Assembly (NCBI GenBank): GCA_937891805.1
Contig: CALATK010000144.1
Coordinates: 1 to 5,189 of the forward strand
Source of the DNA: an uncultured Fibrobacter sp.
GTDB lineage: Bacteria; Fibrobacterota; Fibrobacteria; Fibrobacterales; Fibrobacteraceae
Length of the DNA: 5,189 nucleotides
Direction: 5' to 3'
In this document: positions 1-5,089 of the stretch, in pieces
How positions within the stretch are numbered: position 1 is the stretch's first letter
Layout: the number at the start of each line of letters is the position of its first letter
Made by a program: the position numbers and the translations under genes
The notes under the pieces: model-generated
What the model saw: only the letters and a program-made list of their open reading frames with translations
What the model was told of the DNA's origin: nothing
Database searches by the model: none

Positions 1-889
1 TCATGTAGTTCTCGAAGCCGATGCGGAGCGCGATGGAGAGGCCGATGGCAGACCACAGGGAGTAGCGGCCGCCCACCCAGTTCCAGAATTCAAACATGTT
101 GGCGGTGTCAATACCGAATGCAGCGACGGCCTCGGTGTTGGTGGAAAGAGCCACGAAGTGCTTGGCGATGGACTTTTCGTCGCCGTTGAAGGCCTTAAGG
201 ACTGCGGCCTTTGCGGTTTCGGCGTTGGTCATGGTCTCAAGAGTCGTGAAGGTCTTGGAAGCGACAATGAAGAGGGTCTCTTCGATGTTCACCTTCTTGA
301 GGGTTTCGGCCATGTGAGTGCCGTCGATGTTAGAAACGAAATAGACTTCCGGGGAGTATTCGCCGGCAATGGGCTTGTCGGCATACGGCTTGAGGGCTTC
401 GGTGACCATCACCGGACCGAGGTCAGAACCGCCGATACCGATGTTCACCACGTACTTGATGGACTTGCCGGTGTGGCCTTTCCACTTGCCGCTACGGACC
501 AGGTGGGTGAAGTCTTCCATGTGCTTGAGAACTGCGCGGACTTCGGGCATAACGTCCTTGCCGTCGACGCAAATCGGGTCATTACCCTTGTAGCGGAGAG
601 CGGTGTGGAGCACGGCGCGCTTTTCGGTGGTGTTAATCTTTTCGCCGGCAAAGTACTTCTTGCGCATGTCTTCGAAACCGGCAGACTTCAGGAGGTCCTG
701 GAGCTTGGCCATGGTTTCGTCCGTGATGATGTTCTTGGAGTAGTCCAGGAAGAGTCCGCAGGCTTCCAGGCTGAACTTCTCGGCACGGGCCGGGTCCTTC
801 GCGAAGAGTTCCTTCATGTGCCAAGTCTTTGCGACTTCGGCGTGGGCCTCGAGGGCCTTCCATTCCTGAGAATCAGTCAGTTTCGACAT
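1..889 (-). CDS. pgi: Glucose-6-phosphate isomerase, N-terminal part (runs off the window)
   Basis: This enzyme interconverts glucose 6-phosphate and fructose 6-phosphate in the cytoplasm, for glycolysis and gluconeogenesis. I translated 296 codons from the ATG at 889; the 3' part lies beyond base 1. Visible hallmarks are [11 protein letters not shown] around residues 149-159 (sugar-phosphate binding), SKTFTTLET at 211-219 (the phosphate-binding Ser/Lys/Thr loop), and [13 protein letters not shown] around 271-283, which matches PGI signature 1 and includes the conserved Arg275. These positions closely match the E. coli-type enzyme of about 550 residues, so a little over half is present. The later catalytic Glu, His and Lys and signature 2 would lie outside the window. 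The start is supported by GGAAAGG at 904-898, 8 bases before the ATG. The gene runs in the same direction as the small gene upstream, with a 55-base gap. The identification is firm. Confidence 0.97.
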   Translation of the reverse strand, partial: MSKLTDSQEWKALEAHAEVAKTWHMKELFAKDPARAEKFSLEACGLFLDYSKNIITDETMAKLQDLLKSAGFEDMRKKYFAGEKINTTEKRAVLHTALRYKGNDPICVDGKDVMPEVRAVLKHMEDFTHLVRSGKWKGHTGKSIKYVVNIGIGGSDLGPVMVTEALKPYADKPIAGEYSPEVYFVSNIDGTHMAETLKKVNIEETLFIVASKTFTTLETMTNAETAKAAVLKAFNGDEKSIAKHFVALSTNTEAVAAFGIDTANMFEFWNWVGGRYSLWSAIGLSIALRIGFENYM

Positions 890-897
890 AGATTAAT

Positions 898-927
898 CCT
901 TTCCGCAAGCGCGGTTATTTGTTGCGG
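898..927 (-). promoter_or_regulatory. pgi leader with Shine-Dalgarno and two alternative hairpins
   Basis: The pgi leader carries a strong Shine-Dalgarno sequence, GGAAAGG (904-898). Directly before it, TTGCGG (908-903) can pair with CCGCAA (927-922) across a 13-base loop. Alternatively GCGG (906-903) can pair with CCGC (914-911) across a 4-base loop. The two pairings exclude each other, and both occupy the first bases of the ribosome-binding site. Whether they control translation is unknown. Confidence 0.35.
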
Positions 928-932
928 GGCTA

Positions 933-961
933 AATATAAAAAAATCACTCCAAAGTTTCAC
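933..961 (-). promoter_or_regulatory. Candidate sigma-70-type promoter for pgi
   Basis: On the minus strand, GTGAAA (961-956, 4 of 6 matches to TTGACA) is followed after 17 bases by TATATT (938-933, 5 of 6 matches to TATAAT). This would start transcription about 35 to 40 bases before the pgi ATG. The -35 box lies inside the end of the upstream gene, so pgi could be read from its own promoter, from the upstream gene, or both. The prediction rests on sequence resemblance only. Confidence 0.35.
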
Positions 962-1322
962 GAATCTGCTGGACAAAGGCCATTTCTTCCGGAGATACAT
1001 TGCTCTCGTTTTTATCTTCGCGGGAGGCATTTGCTACTTTCAGCATAGATTCCAACACTTTGCTCTTGAACTCGGGACTTTGCTCCCTAAGGGTTTCCAC
1101 ACAAGCCGTCGCACGTTCTTTTGCCGATGAAAACGAGCCATAAACCTTATTGAAGTCATCCCAAGAGACATCGGGGGTCAGTTCGTCGTGAATTTGGTCC
1201 AAAGTATCACTTTCCGCCTGTGTCGCAGAAGAAGAGCCTGGCAAAAGAATTTCCGTTTCGTTCTCGTGAAAAAGGCAAGCCACCTGCCAAGATAGGACCA
1301 AAAGCGCCAGATTCGGATTCAT
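945..1322 (-). CDS. Small hypothetical protein with TerB-like C-terminal region and hydrophobic N-terminus
   Basis: The product has 125 residues and I do not recognise it as a named gene. I chose the ATG at 1322 because GAGG (1332-1329) lies 6 bases before it; an in-frame ATG at 1334 would add MRSI but has no ribosome-binding site. Residues 5-16 (LALLVLSWQVAC) are hydrophobic and end in Cys, like a signal peptide or a poor lipoprotein signal (Gln sits at the lipobox -3 position). An acidic, Ser/Thr-rich stretch follows. The last 60 residues look helical and end in VSPEEMAFVQQIRETLE, resembling the 'aDG-x-vs-x-eE' helix pattern of TerB-like domains, with a short charged insertion (REDKNESN) where the acidic loop usually sits. 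G+C is about 50% in the rows I counted, against about 60% in dnaX. Fold and location are inferences; that the gene is real is likely, from its codon pattern and ribosome-binding site. Confidence 0.7.
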   Translation of the reverse strand: MNPNLALLVLSWQVACLFHENETEILLPGSSSATQAESDTLDQIHDELTPDVSWDDFNKVYGSFSSAKERATACVETLREQSPEFKSKVLESMLKVANASREDKNESNVSPEEMAFVQQIRETLE

Positions 1323-1348
1323 TATAGACCTCATGATTTTCTGTACAA

Positions 1349-1354
1349 ATAATA
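1349..1354 (-). promoter_or_regulatory. Candidate -10 box for the small minus-strand gene
   Basis: The minus strand reads TATTAT (5 of 6 matches to TATAAT) in an A+T-rich stretch. Transcription would then begin near 1342, about 20 bases before the preferred ATG at 1322, which leaves room for the GAGG ribosome-binding site. The -35 position would fall inside the heptamer repeat and shows no good match. Confidence 0.25.
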
Positions 1355-1358
1355 AAAA

Positions 1359-1468
1359 AGTTTCCAGTTACTAGTTACTTCGCCCTTCGGGCTAGTTACT
1401 AGTTTTTGACGTTACAAGAGTCTTGTTTCAGAGTAACTCTAGTAACTAGTAACTTAGAACTCGAAACT
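1359..1468. repeat. Mirrored heptamer repeat array with central hairpin
   Basis: The left half has three copies of AGTTACT (1366-1372, 1373-1379, 1394-1400). The right half has three copies of the reverse complement AGTAACT (1432-1438, 1441-1447, 1448-1454). As a result, 1366-1379 and 1441-1454 form a perfect 14-base inverted repeat. Degenerate heptamers continue in phase outward: AGTTTCC at 1359, TAGAACT at 1455 and CGAAACT at 1462. Between the left copies sits GCCC-TTC-GGGC (1382-1392). The middle holds two short odd palindromes, CAAGAGTCTTG (1415-1425) and AGAGTAACTCT (1430-1440). No coding signal is seen here. The array fills most of the 162-base divergent gap between the small gene and dnaX. 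It could be a dispersed intergenic repeat, a cruciform or stem-loop element, or a binding array. Confidence 0.8.
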
Positions 1469-1489
1469 CGCATCATTTTTTACTATATT
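1461..1489 (+). promoter_or_regulatory. Candidate dnaX promoter abutting the start codon
   Basis: TCGAAA (1461-1466, 4 of 6 matches to TTGACA), a 17-base spacer and TATATT (1484-1489, 5 of 6 matches) form a plausible sigma-70-type promoter. Transcription would start about 7 bases after the -10 box, at 1496-1497, which is the A of the dnaX ATG. The bases just before the ATG (CCCGCC) contain no Shine-Dalgarno sequence. Together these suggest a leaderless dnaX mRNA. The -35 box overlaps the degenerate end of the heptamer array. Confidence 0.4.
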
Positions 1490-1496
1490 TCCCGCC

Positions 1497-3230
1497 ATGG
1501 CATACGTAGCAATGGCCCGAAAGTGGCGCCCCCAGTCTTTCTCCGACATGGTCGGACAGGAACACATCGCAAAAACCCTCCAGAACGCAATCGAGGGCGG
1601 CCGCCTGCACCATGCCTTCCTTTTTACCGGCACCCGCGGAGTCGGCAAGACCACCAGTGCCAGAATCCTCGCCCGCACCCTGAACTGCAAGGGCGGCGAC
1701 CCGCTGCACCCCTGCGGTGAGTGCGACAGCTGCAAGGACATTGCCAGCGGCAACCCCATGGACGTCTACGAAATAGACGCCGCCTCCAACACCGGCGTCG
1801 AAAACATCCGCGACGTCATCGAGCGCGTGCAGTACCCGCCGGTCATCGGCAAGTACAAGGTGTTCATCATCGACGAAGTCCACATGCTCTCCACCGGGGC
1901 CTTCAACGCCCTGCTCAAGACCCTCGAAGAGCCGCCCCCGCATGTGATTTTCATCTTCGCCACCACCGAGGTGAACAAGGTCCCCCAGACCATCCTCAGC
2001 CGCGTGCAACGTTTCGACTTCAAGCGGCTCACCATGGAGCAAATCCGCAGCCGCCTGCGCTATATCTGCGAGCAGGAACACATCAACGCCTCCGACGAAG
2101 CCCTGGACATCTTTGCCGAAAAGGCCGACGGCTCCATGCGCGACGGCCTCACCTACTTTGACCAGGCCTACGCCTTTACCGGCAGCGACATGACCGCCGA
2201 ATCGGTGCGCTCTATCCTCGGGATTCCGCCGGTGGAGCTGTTCTTCTCCCTTATCCAGGCCATCGAAAACCACGACCTGAAGGGCTGCTTCAAGATGGTG
2301 GACGACGCCGTGAAAATCGGGATCGAGTTCGCCCCCCTGCTGGACGGTTTCGGCAAGTTCCTGCGGAACATGATCTATAGCCGCCTGGACGCCTTCACCG
2401 CCGACGAGCTGAACATCACCGAAGAGCTATTCACCAAGTACAAGAGTTCGGCCCAGGGTATCGGCAACGGCGACCTGCTCCGGCTGAGCAAGATGCTCAT
2501 CGACCTGCAGGCGAACCTGCGCTACAGCACCAACCCGAGGCTCGTGGTAGAGACCACCTTCGCCCGCATGGCCTGGCTCGACCGACTCACCGACCTGAAA
2601 CGGGCGCTAGCCGCCACCAACGATCCCAAATCCGCCGCCGACGAGGCGGTAAAAAAAAAAGTAGCTGAAGTCGCCCAGGCCCTGGAGGCAGAACCAACTC
2701 CGGCTCCCTACAGCGACCCCTTCGAAAACTACCAGGGCACCGGCAGTAGCGCCACCTATTCCCGCTACGAGATTGCCGCCGCCTGGCCCTCCATCTGCGC
2801 GGGTTTTGCCGACGACGGCGACCTGTATTTTTCGGCGGCCATGGCGGGCACCGTCCTGGAAACCGGCGACCCCCACGAAAACCCCTTCCCCATCGCCCTT
2901 ACCTTTGTGGGGGAAACGTCAAAAAATGACTCTTGGAATTTCCAGCAGCTGCAGGAACACCCGGAATTCATGACCCGGCTGCAGAACGTGCTCGAAGACA
3001 AGCTCCAGACCAAGATTTCCCTTTCGGTCAAGACCCGCGCCTTTACGGAATCCGAACGGATTATGCGGGAAAACGCCAAGAAGACCCCCTACCAGCTGGA
3101 TAAGGACAGGGAGCCCCTTTTTGAGAAAATCGAAGAAATGTTTGCCGCAGAATTGGTATATTCTGTAGCGGTGAAAAAAGAAACGGCCAGCATGGCCCAA
3201 GACGACTTAGAAGAAGACAACGACAACTAG
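1497..3230 (+). CDS. dnaX: DNA polymerase III subunits tau/gamma (clamp loader ATPase)
   Basis: This 577-residue AAA+ ATPase opens and loads the sliding clamp and, as tau, links polymerase cores to the helicase. The N-terminus MAYVAMARKWRPQSF aligns with E. coli MSYQVLARKWRPQTF, which fixes the start. Visible motifs are Walker A GTRGVGKT (45-52), zinc ligands Cys64, Cys73, Cys76 and Cys79 (same numbering as E. coli), Walker B VFIIDEVH (122-129), sensor 1 in FATTE (154-158), and sensor 2 in GSMRD (212-216, Arg215). The SRC motif reads SRV (168-170). The collar domain spans roughly 240-370. A run of three AAA lysine codons follows (386-388), then a Pro/Ala linker (about 395-420) and a tau-type C-terminal domain (about 421-550). 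The A10 run is a likely slippage site for a gamma-like short form. There is no Shine-Dalgarno sequence. The gene ends 15 bases before ybaB, with which it probably shares a transcript. Confidence 0.97.
   Translation: MAYVAMARKWRPQSFSDMVGQEHIAKTLQNAIEGGRLHHAFLFTGTRGVGKTTSARILARTLNCKGGDPLHPCGECDSCKDIASGNPMDVYEIDAASNTGVENIRDVIERVQYPPVIGKYKVFIIDEVHMLSTGAFNALLKTLEEPPPHVIFIFATTEVNKVPQTILSRVQRFDFKRLTMEQIRSRLRYICEQEHINASDEALDIFAEKADGSMRDGLTYFDQAYAFTGSDMTAESVRSILGIPPVELFFSLIQAIENHDLKGCFKMVDDAVKIGIEFAPLLDGFGKFLRNMIYSRLDAFTADELNITEELFTKYKSSAQGIGNGDLLRLSKMLIDLQANLRYSTNPRLVVETTFARMAWLDRLTDLKRALAATNDPKSAADEAVKKKVAEVAQALEAEPTPAPYSDPFENYQGTGSSATYSRYEIAAAWPSICAGFADDGDLYFSAAMAGTVLETGDPHENPFPIALTFVGETSKNDSWNFQQLQEHPEFMTRLQNVLEDKLQTKISLSVKTRAFTESERIMRENAKKTPYQLDKDREPLFEKIEEMFAAELVYSVAVKKETASMAQDDLEEDNDN
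2635..2668 (+). other. dnaX slippage/frameshift site (A10) with hairpin and stops in both other frames
   Basis: Ten A residues (2651-2660) are read as GTA AAA AAA AAA GTA in frame. Losing one A gives AAG TAG, using the TAG at 2662-2664. Gaining one A, or a -1 ribosomal shift, gives AGT AGC TGA, using the TGA at 2666-2668. Both outcomes end the protein at about 388-390 residues, right after the collar domain. A perfect 5-bp hairpin CCGCC-GACGA-GGCGG (2635-2649) ends one base before the run, and GAGG (2643-2646) inside it resembles an internal Shine-Dalgarno. E. coli makes gamma by a -1 ribosomal shift at an A-rich heptamer and Thermus by transcriptional slippage on an A run. Either mechanism fits here. 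Confidence 0.72.
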
Positions 3231-3237
3231 AAAGGAG
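3231..3237 (+). promoter_or_regulatory. Strong ribosome-binding site of ybaB
   Basis: AAAGGAG follows directly after the dnaX stop codon. Three ATGs lie downstream, at 3241, 3246 and 3252. The one at 3246 has the best spacing (8 bases) and opens the long frame. The one at 3241 is only 3 bases away and encodes four codons (MPWT) before a TGA. This site therefore decides the start at 3246. Confidence 0.75.
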
Positions 3238-3245
3238 TTCATGCC

Positions 3246-3554
3246 ATGGACATGAGTAAAATGCTGAGGGACCTTCAGAAGATGCAGAGCAAGATGATCA
3301 AGGCGCAAAGCGACCTGAAGGCACAGAGTTTCGATGCCGAAGCGGGCGGCGGAATGGTTAAAGTCGCCATGAACGGCCGCGGGGTCCTCACCATGATCAA
3401 GATCAACCCCGATGCTGTCGACAAGGACGACGTGGAAGCCCTGGAAGACCTGATTATGGCGGCCATCAACGCGGCAGTCAAAAAGAAGGACGACGCCACC
3501 CAGGAAAGCATCAGTGGCGTTACCGGAGGTATGAAAATCCCCGGCCTGATGTAG
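3246..3554 (+). CDS. ybaB: YbaB/EbfC family nucleoid-associated DNA-binding protein
   Basis: The product has 102 residues, typical for the family of small dimeric proteins that bind DNA and are associated with the nucleoid. The N-terminal helix (about 3-28) is rich in Met, Lys and Gln (MLRDLQKMQSKM), as in E. coli YbaB. The family core follows: GGGMVKVAMNGRG (34-46), then INPD and the DVEALEDLIMAAINAAVKK segment (57-76), and the terminal GGMKIPGLM, which matches the family's Gly/Pro-rich tail. The gene lies 15 bases behind dnaX, and dnaX-ybaB is a widely conserved pair often followed by recR. Here recR is absent from the window and hairpins follow instead, suggesting a two-gene transcript. 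An in-frame Met at position 3 is an alternative start, but spacing favours the first. Confidence 0.95.
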   Translation: MDMSKMLRDLQKMQSKMIKAQSDLKAQSFDAEAGGGMVKVAMNGRGVLTMIKINPDAVDKDDVEALEDLIMAAINAAVKKKDDATQESISGVTGGMKIPGLM

Positions 3555-3575
3555 TCGGATATAGTGCCATTTATC

Positions 3576-3593
3576 CGCCAGAACGGGCGTTTT
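3576..3593 (+). terminator. Short terminator-like hairpin after ybaB
   Basis: CGCC (3576-3579) pairs with GGCG (3586-3589) across a 6-base loop and is followed at once by TTTT (3590-3593). It lies 21 bases after the ybaB stop. The stem is only 4 bp, so on its own it would be a weak Rho-independent terminator. Confidence 0.4.
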
Positions 3594-3600
3594 ATCCACA
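3592..3600 (+). promoter_or_regulatory. Perfect consensus DnaA box
   Basis: TTATCCACA is the strict high-affinity DnaA-binding sequence of E. coli. A second partial copy, TTATCCGCC (3571-3579, 7 of 9 matches), lies 21 bases upstream in the same orientation, about two helical turns away. The site sits between the dnaX-ybaB pair and the efflux operon. A single box could be chance or could mark DnaA-linked regulation or titration. I see no AT-rich unwinding region or box cluster that would make this an origin. Confidence 0.45.
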
Positions 3601-3611
3601 AATGAATAGAG

Positions 3612-3637
3612 TCCCCCCATATAAAGGGGGCATTTTT
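3612..3637 (+). terminator. Rho-independent terminator of dnaX-ybaB
   Basis: Five C residues (3614-3618) pair with five G residues (3626-3630) around the 7-base loop ATATAAA. After a C-C mismatch, T3612 can pair with A3632. A run of five T (3633-3637) follows directly. This is a convincing terminator shape, 60 bases past the ybaB stop and before the next operon's ribosome-binding site. Confidence 0.65.
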
Positions 3638-3652
3638 GTTAAATTTGGCCCG

Positions 3653-3667
3653 TATTATTCAGTGGAG
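3653..3667 (+). promoter_or_regulatory. tolC-family gene: possible -10 box and ribosome-binding site
   Basis: TATTAT (3653-3658, 5 of 6 matches to TATAAT) lies just after the terminator T-run, but no good -35 box sits 16-18 bases upstream. GGAG (3664-3667), 5 bases before the ATG at 3673, is a clear ribosome-binding site. A -10 at this place would leave a leader of only about 8 bases that cuts into the GGAG, so the promoter could equally lie further upstream. Confidence 0.3.
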
Positions 3668-3672
3668 AACGA

Positions 3673-5079
3673 ATGTCAAGGCAATTTGCTATCCTACCTT
3701 CCGTGGCTTTGGCGCTATCGCTCATGGCCCTGCCCGCCCTTGCCGGCCAGGCCTATACCCGCGAAGACGCGCTCAAGATTGCCATGGAAAAGTCCTCGAC
3801 CATCAAGTCCGCCGAAGAGGAACTGGTCAGCGCCAATTCCCAGGTGGACGCCGGTTACGGAAACGCCATGCCCAGTATCGACCTGAGCGCGGGAATCACC
3901 CGCATTTTCGGGCTGGACGACGTAGAAAACAGTCATGATTTGGCCAATGCTGCCAACAACATGGAATCCGCCAGCGATTTCGACAAGCAGGTCATGGCCC
4001 CCGCCGTTGATGGCCTCATTTACGGCATGAAATCTCAGGGTTACCGCTGGCAATCCAATGTGGGCCTCACCGCCACCCAGATCCTTTACGCCCAGGGCAA
4101 GGTGGGAACCGGCATCGATATTGCCAAGATTTACAGGCGCTTGAAAGAAGTGAACCTGGAAAACGTGAAGGCCACCGTCAAGTACAACGTGGAAACAGCC
4201 TTTGACCAGCTGATTTACCTGGATTCCGCCGTGGCGATTCTCGAAGCGAGCATCGCCCAGACACAGCAGCATATCGACTACGTGAACGGCGCCGTAGAAA
4301 GCGGACTCGCCTCGGAACTGGACCAGATTCGCGCCCAGCTCCAGCTGGACCAGCTGAAATCCGAACTGGAAAAGACCAAGAAAAACCAGATTCTCGCCCG
4401 CAACGCCCTCTTGAACACCATGGGCATGGACTGGGAAGCCGACGTGCAGTTCAAGGGGGAACTCCGTGACCCGAATTCGAACCTGCCCTACCCCGACACC
4501 GCCATGGCCAACGTGAAAAAGCGCCGCAAGGAACTGGTGATGCTCGACCAGTCCGAAGAAATGCTCCAGAAGAACATTTCCATCGAAGAGGGCGGCTACA
4601 AGCCCACTATCGTGCTGGTAGGCGGCCTCAAGTACAGCAACAACAAGAACGAAATCCAGCAGTGGGACGCCCCCGACTGGGACAAGAACATCAACAAGTA
4701 CGTGGGCCTGAACCTGACCATGAACCTCTTCAACGGTATGAAAACCAAGGAAGCCGTGGTCCAGGCGAAATCGAAACTGCGCGACACCCAGATCCAGAAA
4801 GAAACCGCCGAGCGCGGGTTCCGCATGCAGATCGAATCCTGCGCCAACACCCTGGAAGACGCCGTGCGCCAGCTGGAGCTCCAGAAGCGCCAGGTGGACC
4901 TGGCCAACCGCAACTACGAATTGACCGAGGCCTCCTACAAGGTGGGCAAGTCCACTCAGCTGGACTACCTGGACGCCTCCATGACGCTCCGCACCACAAA
5001 ACTCAAGTACATGGAAGCGGTCTTGAACTGGAACAACGCCTACAACGCCCTTTTGCAGGCCACCGGAGAATATCAATAG
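3673..5079 (+). CDS. TolC-family outer membrane efflux protein
   Basis: This 468-residue protein should form the trimeric outer-membrane and periplasmic channel of a multidrug efflux pump or type I secretion system. A Sec signal peptide is clear: MSRQF, a hydrophobic stretch (about 6-20), then PALA with likely cleavage after Ala24. Two tandem OEP repeats follow. Repeat 1 has helix EDALKIAMEKSSTIKSAEEE (31-50), strands near IDLSAGITRIFG (69-80) and WQSNVGLTATQILY (126-139), and long coiled helices (about 145-250). Repeat 2 has strands PTIVLVGGLKYS (311-322) and YVGLNLTMNLFNG (343-355), with helices to the end. YKVGKSTQLDYLDA (422-435) and the terminal NALLQATGEY are typical of the family. The loop between the first two strands (about 81-125) looks unusually long. 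The next gene begins 10 bases downstream. The substrate cannot be told from sequence. Confidence 0.93.
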   Translation: MSRQFAILPSVALALSLMALPALAGQAYTREDALKIAMEKSSTIKSAEEELVSANSQVDAGYGNAMPSIDLSAGITRIFGLDDVENSHDLANAANNMESASDFDKQVMAPAVDGLIYGMKSQGYRWQSNVGLTATQILYAQGKVGTGIDIAKIYRRLKEVNLENVKATVKYNVETAFDQLIYLDSAVAILEASIAQTQQHIDYVNGAVESGLASELDQIRAQLQLDQLKSELEKTKKNQILARNALLNTMGMDWEADVQFKGELRDPNSNLPYPDTAMANVKKRRKELVMLDQSEEMLQKNISIEEGGYKPTIVLVGGLKYSNNKNEIQQWDAPDWDKNINKYVGLNLTMNLFNGMKTKEAVVQAKSKLRDTQIQKETAERGFRMQIESCANTLEDAVRQLELQKRQVDLANRNYELTEASYKVGKSTQLDYLDASMTLRTTKLKYMEAVLNWNNAYNALLQATGEYQ

Positions 5080-5089
5080 GACAAAGATT

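Noticed and set aside
158..1048. 296-codon plus-strand open frame across pgi
   Set aside because: It lies antisense to a clear glucose-6-phosphate isomerase with exact family signatures, runs through the intergenic gap into the next gene, and has no ribosome-binding site.
1359..1468. CRISPR array
   Set aside because: The repeat unit is 7 bases, in both orientations, without unique spacers of regular length or cas genes. It is a mirrored short-repeat block instead.
1473..2273. 266-codon minus-strand open frame inside dnaX
   Set aside because: It is antisense to the highly conserved AAA+ core of dnaX. Its composition is that of a mirror frame of G+C-rich codons, and its product resembles nothing.
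3174..3180. AAAAAAG heptamer near the dnaX 3' end, identical to the E. coli dnaX slippery sequence
   Set aside because: It is read as GTG AAA AAA GAA, the wrong phase for tandem -1 slippage (needs xxA AAA AAG), and it lies only about 17 codons before the normal stop.
3555..3672. Possible replication origin near the DnaA box
   Set aside because: Only one perfect and one partial box are present. There is no cluster, no AT-rich unwinding repeats, and no dnaA, dnaN or gidA neighbour.
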